In this document: positions 7,926-15,689 of the stretch, in pieces
Layout of the letters: every line of letters begins with the position of its first letter
Position numbering within the stretch: the first letter of the stretch is position 1
NCBI GenBank assembly: GCA_017620115.1
Contig: JAFZRB010000094.1
Coordinates: 1 to 22,122 of the forward strand
Source: Clostridia bacterium
Lineage (GTDB): Bacteria; Bacillota; Clostridia; Christensenellales; Aristaeellaceae
DNA length: 22,122 nucleotides
Direction of reading: 5' to 3'
Position numbers and translations under genes: made by a program
Notes under the pieces: model-generated
The model's database searches: none
What the model was told of the DNA's origin: nothing
Seen by the model: only the letters and a program-made list of their open reading frames with translations

Positions 7926-10076
7926 TTGGATATAGTCGCCATACTCACGCGGGAGTTTTCGCTGCAGGCCTGGCAGGTTCAGGCCGTGATCGACCTGCTG
8001 GACGCGGGCAACACCATTCCCTTCATCGCCCGCTATCGCAAGGAAGCCACCGGTTCTCTGGACGACCAGCTGCTGCGCGAGCTGTCGGAGCGGCTGGAAT
8101 ACCTGCGCAATATGGATAAGCGCCGCGACGAGATCGCGAAGACGCTCGACGAACAGGGCGTGCTGACCGACGAACTGCGCGGCCAGCTGGCGGCGGCGCA
8201 GACGCTCTCCGAGCTGGAAGACATCTACCGTCCCTTCCGCCCCAAACGCCGCACGCGGGCGACAATGGCGCGTGAGCGCGGCCTGGAGCCGCTGGCGCTG
8301 CGGCTGCTGATGCAATCGCCCGGCGTCGATCCCCTCGCGGAAGCGGCCCAGTACGTCGACGAAGCCAAAGACGTGCCCGACGCGGAAGCGGCGCTGGCGG
8401 GCGCGCGGGACATCGTCGCGGAGATGGTGGGCGACGACGCGGCGCTGCGCAAGAAGCTGCGCGATCTGCTGATGCGCGAAGGCGTCGTGGAGACGAAGGC
8501 CGATAGGGACGAGGACAGCGTTTACAGCATGTATTATGACTACCGCGAGGCGGCCGCCCGTATGGCGTCGCATCGCGTTCTGGCGGTGAATCGGGGCGAG
8601 CGGGAGGGTTTCCTCAAGGTCAGTCTCATCGCGCCGCAGGAGGCCGCCGCGGCGCTCGTGAAGGGCGCGTTCGTGCGCGGGGCTTCCGCGTCGTCTCAGC
8701 AGGTGGCGGCGGCCTGCGAAGACGCCTGGGAACGCCTGCTGTTCCCCTCGCTGGAGCGGGAGATCAGGAACGAGCTCACCGACCGGGCCAACGCCGCGGC
8801 GATCCATGTGTTTTCGGAGAACCTGCATCAGCTGCTGATGCAGCCGCCGGTGAAGGGCAAGGTGACGCTGGGCGTGGATCCCGGCTTCCGCACGGGCTGC
8901 AAGCTGGCCGTGGTGGACGAGAACGGCAAGGTGCTGGACACCGGCGTCGGCCACTTTACGCTGCCGGGGCAGGATGCAGCCAGGGCCGCCGCCGCGCGGC
9001 TCATCAAGGGCTTTGTGAAGAAATACGGCGTGACCGCCATCGCCATCGGCAACGGCACGGCTTCCCGCGAGAGCGAGCAGTTCATCGCCTCCCTGCTGCC
9101 CGAGCTTCCCGGCGTGGCTTACATGATCGTAAGCGAAGCGGGCGCGTCGGTGTATTCCGCCAGCAAGCTGGCCGCGCAGGAGTTTCCCGATTTCGACGTG
9201 ACGCAGCGCAGCGCGGTGTCTATCGCCCGGCGTATGCAGGATCCGCTGGCCGAGCTGGTGAAGATCGACCCCAAGGCCATCGGCGTTGGACAGTATCAGC
9301 ACGATCTCAAGCAGAACGAGCTGACCGCCGCGCTGGACGGCGTTGTGGAGCAGTGCGTGAACATGGTTGGGGTGGAGGTTTCCACCGCCTCGGCGGAGCT
9401 GCTGTCGCATGTGGCGGGCATCGGCCCGGCGTTGGCGAAGAATATCGTGGCCTATCGCGAGGAAAATGGCATCGCCTCCCGCGCGGCGCTGAAGAAGGTG
9501 CCCAAACTGGGCCCGAGGGCTTTCGAGCAGTGCGCGGGCTTCCTGCGGGTGGCTGACAGCAGGAATCCCCTTGACGCCACCGCCGTGCATCCCGAGAGCT
9601 ACGAGGCGGCCAAGGCGCTGATGGACAGGCTGGGTTTTGAGGCGAAGGACGTGAAGAACGGCGGTTTGCCCGGCATCGGCGGGAAGGCGGCCGCCTATGG
9701 CCTCGACAGGCTGGCGGGCGAGCTGGGCGTCGGACTGCCCACGCTGAAGGACATGCTGTCCGAATTGCAGAAACCGGGCCGCGACCCCCGCGACGAGCTG
9801 CCCAAGCCCGTTCTGCGCACCGACGTGCTGGATATGAAGGACTTAAAGCCCGGCATGGAACTGACCGGCACCGTGCGCAACGTGATCGACTTCGGCGCGT
9901 TCGTGGATATCGGCGTGCATCAGGACGGCCTGGTTCACATATCGCGCATGGCGGACCGGTTCATCCGGCATCCGTCGGAGGTGGTAAAGGTGGGCGACGT
10001 GGTGACGGTATGGGTCGTCAGCGTCGACGAGAAGAAAAAGCGCATCGCTTTGACCATGGTGAAGGATCGCCAGTGA
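7926..10076 (+). CDS. tex: Tex-family S1 RNA-binding transcriptional accessory protein
   Basis: This 716-residue cytoplasmic nucleic-acid-binding protein is close to the usual Tex length. Domains in order are a helical Tex-like N-terminal region (about 1-190) with IPFIARYRKEATGSLDD, a YqgF/RNase H-like domain opening with LGVDPGFRTGCKLAVVD (about 315), a double helix-hairpin-helix region (about 488-545, HVAGIGPALAKNIV and KKVPKLGPRAF), and a C-terminal S1 domain (about 640-710, GTVRNVIDFGAFVDIG ... GLVHIS). Tex proteins influence transcription and RNA handling and are widespread housekeeping genes. The start is TTG with a strong AGGGAGG. The 100-bp upstream gap has only weak promoter-like sequence, so it may be partly read from the glycosylation operon, with no obvious functional link. 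It ends at a bidirectional terminator. Confidence 0.95.
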   Translation: MDIVAILTREFSLQAWQVQAVIDLLDAGNTIPFIARYRKEATGSLDDQLLRELSERLEYLRNMDKRRDEIAKTLDEQGVLTDELRGQLAAAQTLSELEDIYRPFRPKRRTRATMARERGLEPLALRLLMQSPGVDPLAEAAQYVDEAKDVPDAEAALAGARDIVAEMVGDDAALRKKLRDLLMREGVVETKADRDEDSVYSMYYDYREAAARMASHRVLAVNRGEREGFLKVSLIAPQEAAAALVKGAFVRGASASSQQVAAACEDAWERLLFPSLEREIRNELTDRANAAAIHVFSENLHQLLMQPPVKGKVTLGVDPGFRTGCKLAVVDENGKVLDTGVGHFTLPGQDAARAAAARLIKGFVKKYGVTAIAIGNGTASRESEQFIASLLPELPGVAYMIVSEAGASVYSASKLAAQEFPDFDVTQRSAVSIARRMQDPLAELVKIDPKAIGVGQYQHDLKQNELTAALDGVVEQCVNMVGVEVSTASAELLSHVAGIGPALAKNIVAYREENGIASRAALKKVPKLGPRAFEQCAGFLRVADSRNPLDATAVHPESYEAAKALMDRLGFEAKDVKNGGLPGIGGKAAAYGLDRLAGELGVGLPTLKDMLSELQKPGRDPRDELPKPVLRTDVLDMKDLKPGMELTGTVRNVIDFGAFVDIGVHQDGLVHISRMADRFIRHPSEVVKVGDVVTVWVVSVDEKKKRIALTMVKDRQ

Positions 10077-10117
10077 CGCGGCCGGCCGCGCAAAGAGAGA
10101 AGGACGCGCTGTACAAA

Positions 10118-10150
10118 ACGGGAGCGGCGGACAGAATCCGTCGCTCCCGT
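10118..10150 (+). terminator. Bidirectional rho-independent terminator between tex and the solute-binding protein gene
   Basis: A 14-bp stem with one G-U pair (10118-10131 with 10137-10150) encloses the 5-nt loop CAGAA. On the plus strand it is followed by a T-rich CTGTTCTGATTGTTG; on the minus strand the stem is followed by TTTTG. It lies between two convergent genes and can serve both. Confidence 0.85.
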
Positions 10151-10188
10151 CTGTTCTGATTGTTGACAGACCGCTTTTCAGGCGATGC

Positions 10189-11742
10189 TTATCTGTTGTA
10201 GGCAGCGTTCAGCAGCTCGAGGTAATCGCTGTAGCCGGCGTCGTCCAGTTCTTCGATGGCGTCTTCCCAATCAGCTTCCAGATCGCGGCGGCCAATGATG
10301 AACTCGTTGAACACGTTGCGCAGCGTGGTGGTCAGATCAGCGCCGAAGTCGGCATACTCTTCCTGCTCATCGGGGGTGAAGAGGATGGTCGGCGGCAGGT
10401 CGATCATTTCGTCCTTGAACAGGTTCCAGGTCTTGTTGTAGACGTCGCTCTGATTGACGTCGTACAGGTCGTAGCCGAAGAAGTCGGGCTTGAACGCGTA
10501 GAAGGTGAGGTAGTTGCAGCCGTAGGCCGCGTCGAAGTCCAGGGAGGTCGGCACTTCGTCGGAGTAGACCTTGCTCAGCGTGTTGTCGTCGTTCTTGAAG
10601 TAGGTCTCGCCCTCGATGCCGTAGGTGGTCGCCAGGCAGCCTTCCTCGGTGTAGTACCAGCCGTTCAGCAGCTGGGCCAGGCGCTCAGGATTGGCGCACT
10701 TCGCGGAGAAGACGTTGGAGCCGCCGATGCCGACGTTGGCATAGACCTTGGCCTGGCCGTCTTCCAGGGCCGGGGGCAGCATGGCTTCGAGCTCGAAGCC
10801 TTCGGTCACCTGACGGCCGGAACCGGTCATGGTGTCGGGACGGCTGAAGTAGTCGACGGAGTAGAAGCCCTGGCTGTTGTCCAGCTTATCCTGCCAGGTG
10901 GAGGTGTCGTCCACGGCGTAGTTGGGATCCAGAAGGCCTTCGGCATAGAGCTGCTTCATCCAGCCGAGGAACCACTTGAAGTTCTCTTCATCCATGATGG
11001 AGGTGAAGGTCTGGCTGTCCTCGTTCCAGACGGCATAGCCGGTGTGGTTGCAAGCCTGGGGGGATACGTTGATGCCCAGACCGGGAGAGAAGACGTTCAG
11101 GATCATATCGAACTTCTGGCGGTTGATCCAGGGATAGGTCTCAGGATAGGCTTCCTTCATCGCGGCCAGCAGGTCATGCAGGCCCTCGAAGGTGGTGGGC
11201 ATATCGGCGATGCCCAGCTGATCCATGATGTCGCGGCGGGCGAACATGATGTAGTAAGCGCACATATTCACGGCGCCGTCCGTGGCGATGGTGGTGGCCT
11301 GAGAATAGATCTCATTCTCAGAATAGAACATCCAGTCCTTCAGCAGGGGCAGCTTTTCCATGCAGTCGACCATGTCGGGCATCTGATCCATGTAGTTGTA
11401 GAGGTTCAGGAACAAACCCTTCGGGCCGTACTCATTGGCGACGTCGCGGCCAATGCCCATCAGCAGATCCGGGATGTCGCCGCTGGCGATAACCGTGGAC
11501 TGCTTCGTGCTCCAGTCGGAAGAGGGGATAGCCGTGATGGCAAGGTTCACGTTGTAGTGCTCTTTCGCCCAGGGAATGATGACCCAGGTGTCCTCGTGGT
11601 ACAGCTCGGTGGCGTGCTCGCCGAACATCAGGGTCAGCGTGACTTCTTCACCTGCGGCGTCCGCCAGGCCGATGGCGGGCAGCATGGTTGCCGCCAGCAG
11701 AACGGACAAGGTGAGAGCCAGGATTCTGAGACTACGTTTCAT
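10189..11742 (-). CDS. ABC transporter extracellular solute-binding protein (LplA-like, carbohydrate type)
   Basis: This 517-residue secreted sugar- or glycan-binding protein belongs with the two permeases encoded upstream of it. The N-terminus is a classical Sec signal (KR, hydrophobic helix 6-25, cleavage probable after ADA near residue 29). No cysteine follows, so there is no lipobox. The mature part shows family-1 binding-protein features (STVIASGDIPDLLMG; a C-terminal DWEDAIEELDDAGYSDYLELLNAAY typical of the LplA group). It is acidic and large, as in binding proteins for oligosaccharides. AAGGAGG at 11751-11757 lies 8 bp from the ATG, one of the strongest ribosome binding sites in the window. 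It is last in the minus-strand block, before the bidirectional terminator. No ATPase is encoded here; such importers often share an MsmX-like ATPase. The ligand is unknown. Confidence 0.9.
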   Translation of the reverse strand: MKRSLRILALTLSVLLAATMLPAIGLADAAGEEVTLTLMFGEHATELYHEDTWVIIPWAKEHYNVNLAITAIPSSDWSTKQSTVIASGDIPDLLMGIGRDVANEYGPKGLFLNLYNYMDQMPDMVDCMEKLPLLKDWMFYSENEIYSQATTIATDGAVNMCAYYIMFARRDIMDQLGIADMPTTFEGLHDLLAAMKEAYPETYPWINRQKFDMILNVFSPGLGINVSPQACNHTGYAVWNEDSQTFTSIMDEENFKWFLGWMKQLYAEGLLDPNYAVDDTSTWQDKLDNSQGFYSVDYFSRPDTMTGSGRQVTEGFELEAMLPPALEDGQAKVYANVGIGGSNVFSAKCANPERLAQLLNGWYYTEEGCLATTYGIEGETYFKNDDNTLSKVYSDEVPTSLDFDAAYGCNYLTFYAFKPDFFGYDLYDVNQSDVYNKTWNLFKDEMIDLPPTILFTPDEQEEYADFGADLTTTLRNVFNEFIIGRRDLEADWEDAIEELDDAGYSDYLELLNAAYNR

Positions 11743-11768
11743 GACAAAACCTCCTTTTTATTATCTCA

Positions 11769-11785
11769 TGCCGTTTGAAGCGGCA
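11769..11785 (-). other. Small intercistronic stem-loop upstream of the solute-binding protein gene
   Basis: In the 86-bp gap between permease and binding-protein genes, TGCCG (11769-11773) can pair with CGGCA (11781-11785) around a 7-nt loop. Such hairpins can stabilise a downstream segment of mRNA. The stem is only 5 bp, so a function is speculative. Confidence 0.3.
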
Positions 11786-11828
11786 GTGAGTTCCATGGAA
11801 TTGAGTTTGTTCCGGGCGTCCTTGTTGA

Positions 11829-12710
11829 TCAGCCCTTCACGGCGCCGATCATGATGCCCTTCACGAAATACTTCTGAATGAAGGGATATACGCACATGAT
11901 GGGCAGCATGACGACCATGATACAGGCGGCCTTGAGCGTGTCGGTGTTGGTGCCCAGATCCTGATTGTTGGAAGCGCCGGCGCCGATATCTGTCATCTGT
12001 CCCTGAAGCACGATGTTTCTCAGCAGCATCTGCAGGGTGAACTTGGTGTCGTCGTTCAGGTAAATGAGGGGCTGCACATAGGAATTCCAGAATCCGACGG
12101 CGAAGAAGAGCGTCAGCGCCGCGTAGATGCCCTTGCTCAGGGGCACGTAGACCCTGAGCAGAATGGACCAGTTGCCCAGGCCGTCGATCTTCGCCGCCTC
12201 CTCGAGGTCGGAAGGGATCGCTTCAAAATTGGTTCTCAGCACGATTGCGTAGTAAACCGAGATACAGCCGGGGATGACCAGCGCCCAGACGGTGTCGATC
12301 ATGCCCAGATTGCGCACCACCAGGAAGGTGGGAATCATGCCGCCGTTAAAGACGTTCGTGAAGTAGAAGAAGAAGGAGATGCCGCGCCGTCCGAACAGCC
12401 TCCGTTTGGAAAGCGGATAAGCGATGAAGGTGGTGCCGATCAGCTGGAGAATCGTGCCGAACGCCGTGTAGTAGAGCGTGTTTTTATAGGCGCGGATGAT
12501 CTTGCCCGTCTCGAACACCTTGGTGTAGGATTTCAGCGTGGGCTCAACCGGCCACACAAAGACCTTGTGCGCCGAAACGGCCTGCGCGCTGGAAAACGAG
12601 ATGGCCAGCTGATAAAGGATCGGATAGAAGAACATAATGCCGAGGATGGTCAACAGCGTATAGTTGATGACCTCGAATGACCTGTCGCCAATGCTTTTTG
12701 AACGAATCAT
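11829..12710 (-). CDS. ABC transporter permease, LplC/YtcP-like (carbohydrate uptake)
   Basis: This 293-residue inner-membrane permease has six predicted TM helices. The EAA loop that docks the ATPase is EEAAKIDGLGNWSILLRVYVP (170-190). The N-terminal pattern of one helix, then a loop with FVWPVEPTLKSYTKVF, and the C-terminal YPFIQKYFVKGIMIGAVKG are hallmarks of the LplC/YtcP subgroup of binding-protein-dependent sugar permeases. AGAGGGAGC precedes the ATG. It follows the other permease by 51 bp and is followed by the binding-protein gene, so the three form one importer. The substrate cannot be read from the permease. Confidence 0.93.
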   Translation of the reverse strand: MIRSKSIGDRSFEVINYTLLTILGIMFFYPILYQLAISFSSAQAVSAHKVFVWPVEPTLKSYTKVFETGKIIRAYKNTLYYTAFGTILQLIGTTFIAYPLSKRRLFGRRGISFFFYFTNVFNGGMIPTFLVVRNLGMIDTVWALVIPGCISVYYAIVLRTNFEAIPSDLEEAAKIDGLGNWSILLRVYVPLSKGIYAALTLFFAVGFWNSYVQPLIYLNDDTKFTLQMLLRNIVLQGQMTDIGAGASNNQDLGTNTDTLKAACIMVVMLPIMCVYPFIQKYFVKGIMIGAVKG

Positions 12711-12761
12711 AAGTAGCTCCCTCTATGCTGCGTTTATCATCGATGGGAACAACGACTGATC

Positions 12762-13715
12762 TTACCAGAGGCTGATATCGGCGGCCTTCCGGCTGATGGT
12801 GTTGAACAGGGTGACGAGCACTAGGTTGACGACGCTCTGGAAGAGATCGACGGCCGCGGAGTACGAATACTCCATGCGCACGATGCCCTGTTTGTAGACG
12901 AAGGTGCCGATGATTTCGGAGGTCTTGAGGTTCAGGTCGTTCTGCATGAGGTAGGCTTTTTCAAAGCCGACGGTGATCAGCGTGCCCAGCCGCATGAGCA
13001 GCAGGATCATGATCGTGGGCAGAATGCCGGGCAGCGTAACGTGGATCATCTTGCCAAAGCGGCCCGCGCCGTCCACCTCCGCCGCCTCGTAGAGCTCCTG
13101 ACTGATTCCGGCCAGCGCGGAGAGGTAGAGGATGGAGGAATAGCCCAGGCCCGACCAAATGCCTGAGATGATGTACATGGGGCGGAAATACTGCGGCTCG
13201 GTGTTGAACATGACGGTGTCGTGCCCCAGAGCCCGGATGACCTCGTTGATGAAGCCGGTCGTCGGGGAGACCAGCTGGTTCATCATTCCGACGACGATAA
13301 CCGTCGACACGAAGTACGGCAGGTAGCTGACAGTCTGAATCGCCTTTTTGAAGCGGAGGTTTTTGGTTTCATTGAGCATCAGCGCGAAGATGATGGGCGC
13401 CGGGAAACCAAAGAGCAGCGACCCGAAGCTGATTTTCAGCGTGTTTCCGAAAATAAGGCCGAATTTCCGGTAAGTGAAGAATTTTATGAACCATCTGAGC
13501 CCGACCCAGGGGCTTCCGAACAGCCCGTCCACGAAATTGTAGTCTTCAAAGGCGATGGCGAGATAGCCAATCGGCACATACCGGAAAGTGATTGCGATGG
13601 CAATAGGAAACAGCAGCATGACATAGAGCGCGCCGTCATGCGTCAATGAATAGATAAACGTTCCGGAATGATACTTGCGCGCCGGTTTCCTGACTGCCGC
13701 GTTTCGTTCAACCAT
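12762..13715 (-). CDS. ABC transporter permease, LplB-like (carbohydrate uptake)
   Basis: This 317-residue inner-membrane permease has six TM helices and is the partner of the LplC-like permease. The EAA loop is YEAAEVDGAGRFGKMIHVTLPG (209-230). The N-terminal YVMLLFPIAIAITFRYVPIGYLAIAF and TVSYLPYFVSTVIVVGM segments are typical of the LplB group (COG4209). Its start follows a 91-bp gap that holds a hairpin (13768-13800) after the second amidohydrolase, and the upstream GAGGCGGTGAG is a modest ribosome binding site. No clear separate promoter is visible, so read-through from the catabolic genes is likely. Family call is firm; substrate is unknown. Confidence 0.93.
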   Translation of the reverse strand: MVERNAAVRKPARKYHSGTFIYSLTHDGALYVMLLFPIAIAITFRYVPIGYLAIAFEDYNFVDGLFGSPWVGLRWFIKFFTYRKFGLIFGNTLKISFGSLLFGFPAPIIFALMLNETKNLRFKKAIQTVSYLPYFVSTVIVVGMMNQLVSPTTGFINEVIRALGHDTVMFNTEPQYFRPMYIISGIWSGLGYSSILYLSALAGISQELYEAAEVDGAGRFGKMIHVTLPGILPTIMILLLMRLGTLITVGFEKAYLMQNDLNLKTSEIIGTFVYKQGIVRMEYSYSAAVDLFQSVVNLVLVTLFNTISRKAADISLW

Positions 13716-13754
13716 TTATTCTCACCGCCTCATCGCGCTTGTTTCGTCTTTTCC

Positions 13755-13800
13755 AGCAAAAGCGCCCGTATGCCGGACGGATCAACGCCGCCCGGCATGC
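13755..13800 (-). terminator. Hairpin with T-tract between amidohydrolase and transporter genes (terminator or attenuator)
   Basis: Read on the minus strand, GCATGCCGGGCGG (13800-13788) pairs with CCGTCCGGCATAC (13780-13768) around a 7-nt loop, with one G-U pair and one mismatch near the base. It is followed by GGGCGCTTTTGC. The tail is short and 5-6 bases away, so termination may be partial. Confidence 0.55.
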
Positions 13801-13806
13801 GACGTT

Positions 13807-14706
13807 CTAATCTTCCAACAGCTTCAGCGCGTTCCCCCTGCAGATCTTCTCATAAACCGTGTATGAGATGTTCCCGTTCTCCATGGCCTCGTCCAGGAAG
13901 GGAGCGAGCTTCAACATGGGATTGGTGATGTTGGAAGGCGCGCAGATGTCCGTGCCGTAGTACAGCCTGTCCTGGAATTCTTCCATGAAGGCGTAGGCAA
14001 ATTCCGGATCCCGCGACATGGCGTTGTAGCCGCTGCCCGCCGAGAGATCGCAGGTGAGGTTGGGGTACTTCCGCATCAGTTCCACGAGCCGGCCGCCCGG
14101 CGCGACCTTGCCGGCGGGGTAGCCGCCCCAGTTCTTCTCGTTCACATCGCCGCTGATATGCGACCAGAAGCGCTGGCTGTGGCCCAGTATCTGCAGATCC
14201 GGGAAGTCGCGAAGCGTCTTTTCCAGGCCGGGCAGGCCGAGGCTGTCCACGATGCCGTATTCGCCGTAGCGCACGCCGATGTGGATGGTGACGGGCATGC
14301 CGCAGCGCTGGCAGTGTTTGAAGAGGTTGCGCATACGGGGATCGTCAAAGGGCAGGTTGGTGCAGACCTCGCCGACGCCCTTGGCTCCGCGCGCCTTGTA
14401 GTAGTTGAGGAAGTAGCTCAGGTCGGTATCCGGCGTATTCCTGCCCTGATGCGGATCCACGTTACAGAACCAGTAGAACAGATCCTTGTGCGCCTCGTAC
14501 ATCTCCTGGTATTCGCGCGTGGTGGCCGTGTCGAAGGAGGCCTCCATCTTGATGAGCGACAGCAAAAGCCCCTTCTCCACGCCGATCTGATCGTACATCG
14601 CGCGCAGCTGCTCCGGCGTGGCGAACGTGTCGCCCGCGGCGTTTCGCGGTATGCCGGGCGTCTTGTTGCTGTGAACATGAATGTCGATTTTCTTCAGTCT
14701 TTTCAT
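13807..14706 (-). CDS. Amidohydrolase family protein (amidohydrolase_2/COG2159-like), second copy
   Basis: This 299-residue predicted cytoplasmic metal-dependent TIM-barrel hydrolase or decarboxylase has metal-ligand candidates at DIHVH (H10, H12), TIHIG (H142), GHSQRFWSH (H176, H183) and YGTDICAP (D253). I chose the ATG at 14706 because GGAGG (14716-14720) lies 9 bp upstream and the protein then aligns end to end with its neighbour; a longer ORF reaches 14733 but contains that ribosome binding site. It is a paralogue of the adjacent gene, same length and ungapped by eye. Relatives of this superfamily include sugar lactonases and carboxylic-acid decarboxylases, so opening a lactone made by a nearby Gfo/Idh dehydrogenase is plausible. 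Substrate unknown. Confidence 0.85.
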   Translation of the reverse strand: MKRLKKIDIHVHSNKTPGIPRNAAGDTFATPEQLRAMYDQIGVEKGLLLSLIKMEASFDTATTREYQEMYEAHKDLFYWFCNVDPHQGRNTPDTDLSYFLNYYKARGAKGVGEVCTNLPFDDPRMRNLFKHCQRCGMPVTIHIGVRYGEYGIVDSLGLPGLEKTLRDFPDLQILGHSQRFWSHISGDVNEKNWGGYPAGKVAPGGRLVELMRKYPNLTCDLSAGSGYNAMSRDPEFAYAFMEEFQDRLYYGTDICAPSNITNPMLKLAPFLDEAMENGNISYTVYEKICRGNALKLLED

Positions 14707-14715
14707 CGAATCATA

Positions 14716-14720
14716 CCTCC
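14716..14720 (-). promoter_or_regulatory. Ribosome binding site fixing the start at 14706
   Basis: GGAGG on the minus strand, 9 bp before ATG 14706. It falls inside the longer ORF that starts at 14733, which argues against that longer start. Confidence 0.75.
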
Positions 14721-14742
14721 GTGCGCGTCGCACATTCCCGGA

Positions 14743-15642
14743 TTATGCCGTCAGGAGCTTAAGCGCGTTGCCGCGGCAGATCTTCTCGTAGACCGCGTAA
14801 GAGATTTTGCCCGTTTCCATGGCGTCGTCCAGGAAGGAAGCGAGCTTCAGCATGGGATTGGTGATGTTCGAAGGCGCGCAGATGTCGGTGCCGTAATAGA
14901 GCCGATCCTGGAATTCTTCCATGAAGCCGTAGGCGAATTCCGGATCGCGCGACATGGCGTTGTAGCCGCTGCCGGCGGAGAGATCGCAGCACAGGTTCGG
15001 ATACGCGCGCAGCAGCTCGACGACGCGGCCGCCCGGCGCGACTTTGCCGCCGGGATAACCGCCCCAGTTGCCTTCGTTCACGTCGCCGCTGATATGCGAC
15101 CAGAAGCGCTGGCTGTGCCCGAGGATCCGAAGATTCGGATAATCGTGGAGCGTCCTTTCCAGGCCGGGCAGGCCCAGGCTGTCGGCGATGCCGTAATCGA
15201 AATCGGGTATGCCGATATGGATGGTCATCGGCAGTCCGCTCTTCTCGACGTGCGCGAAGAAGTTGCGCATCAGCGGATCGTCGAAGGACAGATTGGCGGT
15301 CACTTCGCCCACGCCCTTGGCCCCGCGCGCCTTGTAATAATCGAAGAAGGGGCTGAAATCCGTCTCCGGCGAGTTCGAGCCCTGGCGCGGGTCGACGTTG
15401 CAGAACCAGAAAAAGCTGTCCGGATGCCCCTGGACGATCTCCATGATTTCCCGGTTGGAGACGTTGTCGTAGGCCGCGTCCAGCGTGACCGAGGGCAGCA
15501 GCACGCCCTTCTCCACGCCGATCTGATCGTACATCGCGCGCAGCTCGTCCGGCAGGGCGTAGGTATCGCCCTGCGCGTTGCGGGGAATGCCGCGGCTGCT
15601 GGCGGTGTGAACGTGAATATCTATTTTCCTGAGCTTCTCCAT
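14743..15642 (-). CDS. Amidohydrolase family protein (amidohydrolase_2/COG2159-like), first copy
   Basis: This 299-residue TIM-barrel hydrolase candidate is the upstream member of a tandem pair. It keeps all candidate metal ligands of its paralogue: DIHVH (8-12), TIHIG, GHSQRFWSH and YGTDICAP. The frame is open up to a TTG at 15693 that overlaps the upstream stop, but ATG 15642 makes MEKLRKIDIHVH align with MKRLKKIDIHVH of the second copy and gives exactly the same length. The ribosome binding site is weak (GAAAGAG about 11 bp upstream). The C-terminal half is nearly identical to the paralogue, while residues about 48-100 and 116-150 differ strongly, so the two may act on related but different substrates. 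It follows the Gfo/Idh/MocA gene by 47 bp. Confidence 0.85.
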   Translation of the reverse strand: MEKLRKIDIHVHTASSRGIPRNAQGDTYALPDELRAMYDQIGVEKGVLLPSVTLDAAYDNVSNREIMEIVQGHPDSFFWFCNVDPRQGSNSPETDFSPFFDYYKARGAKGVGEVTANLSFDDPLMRNFFAHVEKSGLPMTIHIGIPDFDYGIADSLGLPGLERTLHDYPNLRILGHSQRFWSHISGDVNEGNWGGYPGGKVAPGGRVVELLRAYPNLCCDLSAGSGYNAMSRDPEFAYGFMEEFQDRLYYGTDICAPSNITNPMLKLASFLDDAMETGKISYAVYEKICRGNALKLLTA

Positions 15643-15689
15643 GCCTGATTCATCTCTTTCGCTTATGAATGATTTCGTCGCTGCGCCGC

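Noticed and set aside
7881..9590. A 569-codon minus-strand open frame inside tex.
   Set aside because: Same His/Arg/Gly-rich antisense composition. The Tex domains on the plus strand explain the region completely.
14158..15648. A 496-codon plus-strand open frame across both amidohydrolase genes, with an apparent internal duplication.
   Set aside because: The duplication simply mirrors the tandem amidohydrolases on the other strand. There is no ribosome binding site or protein family signal.
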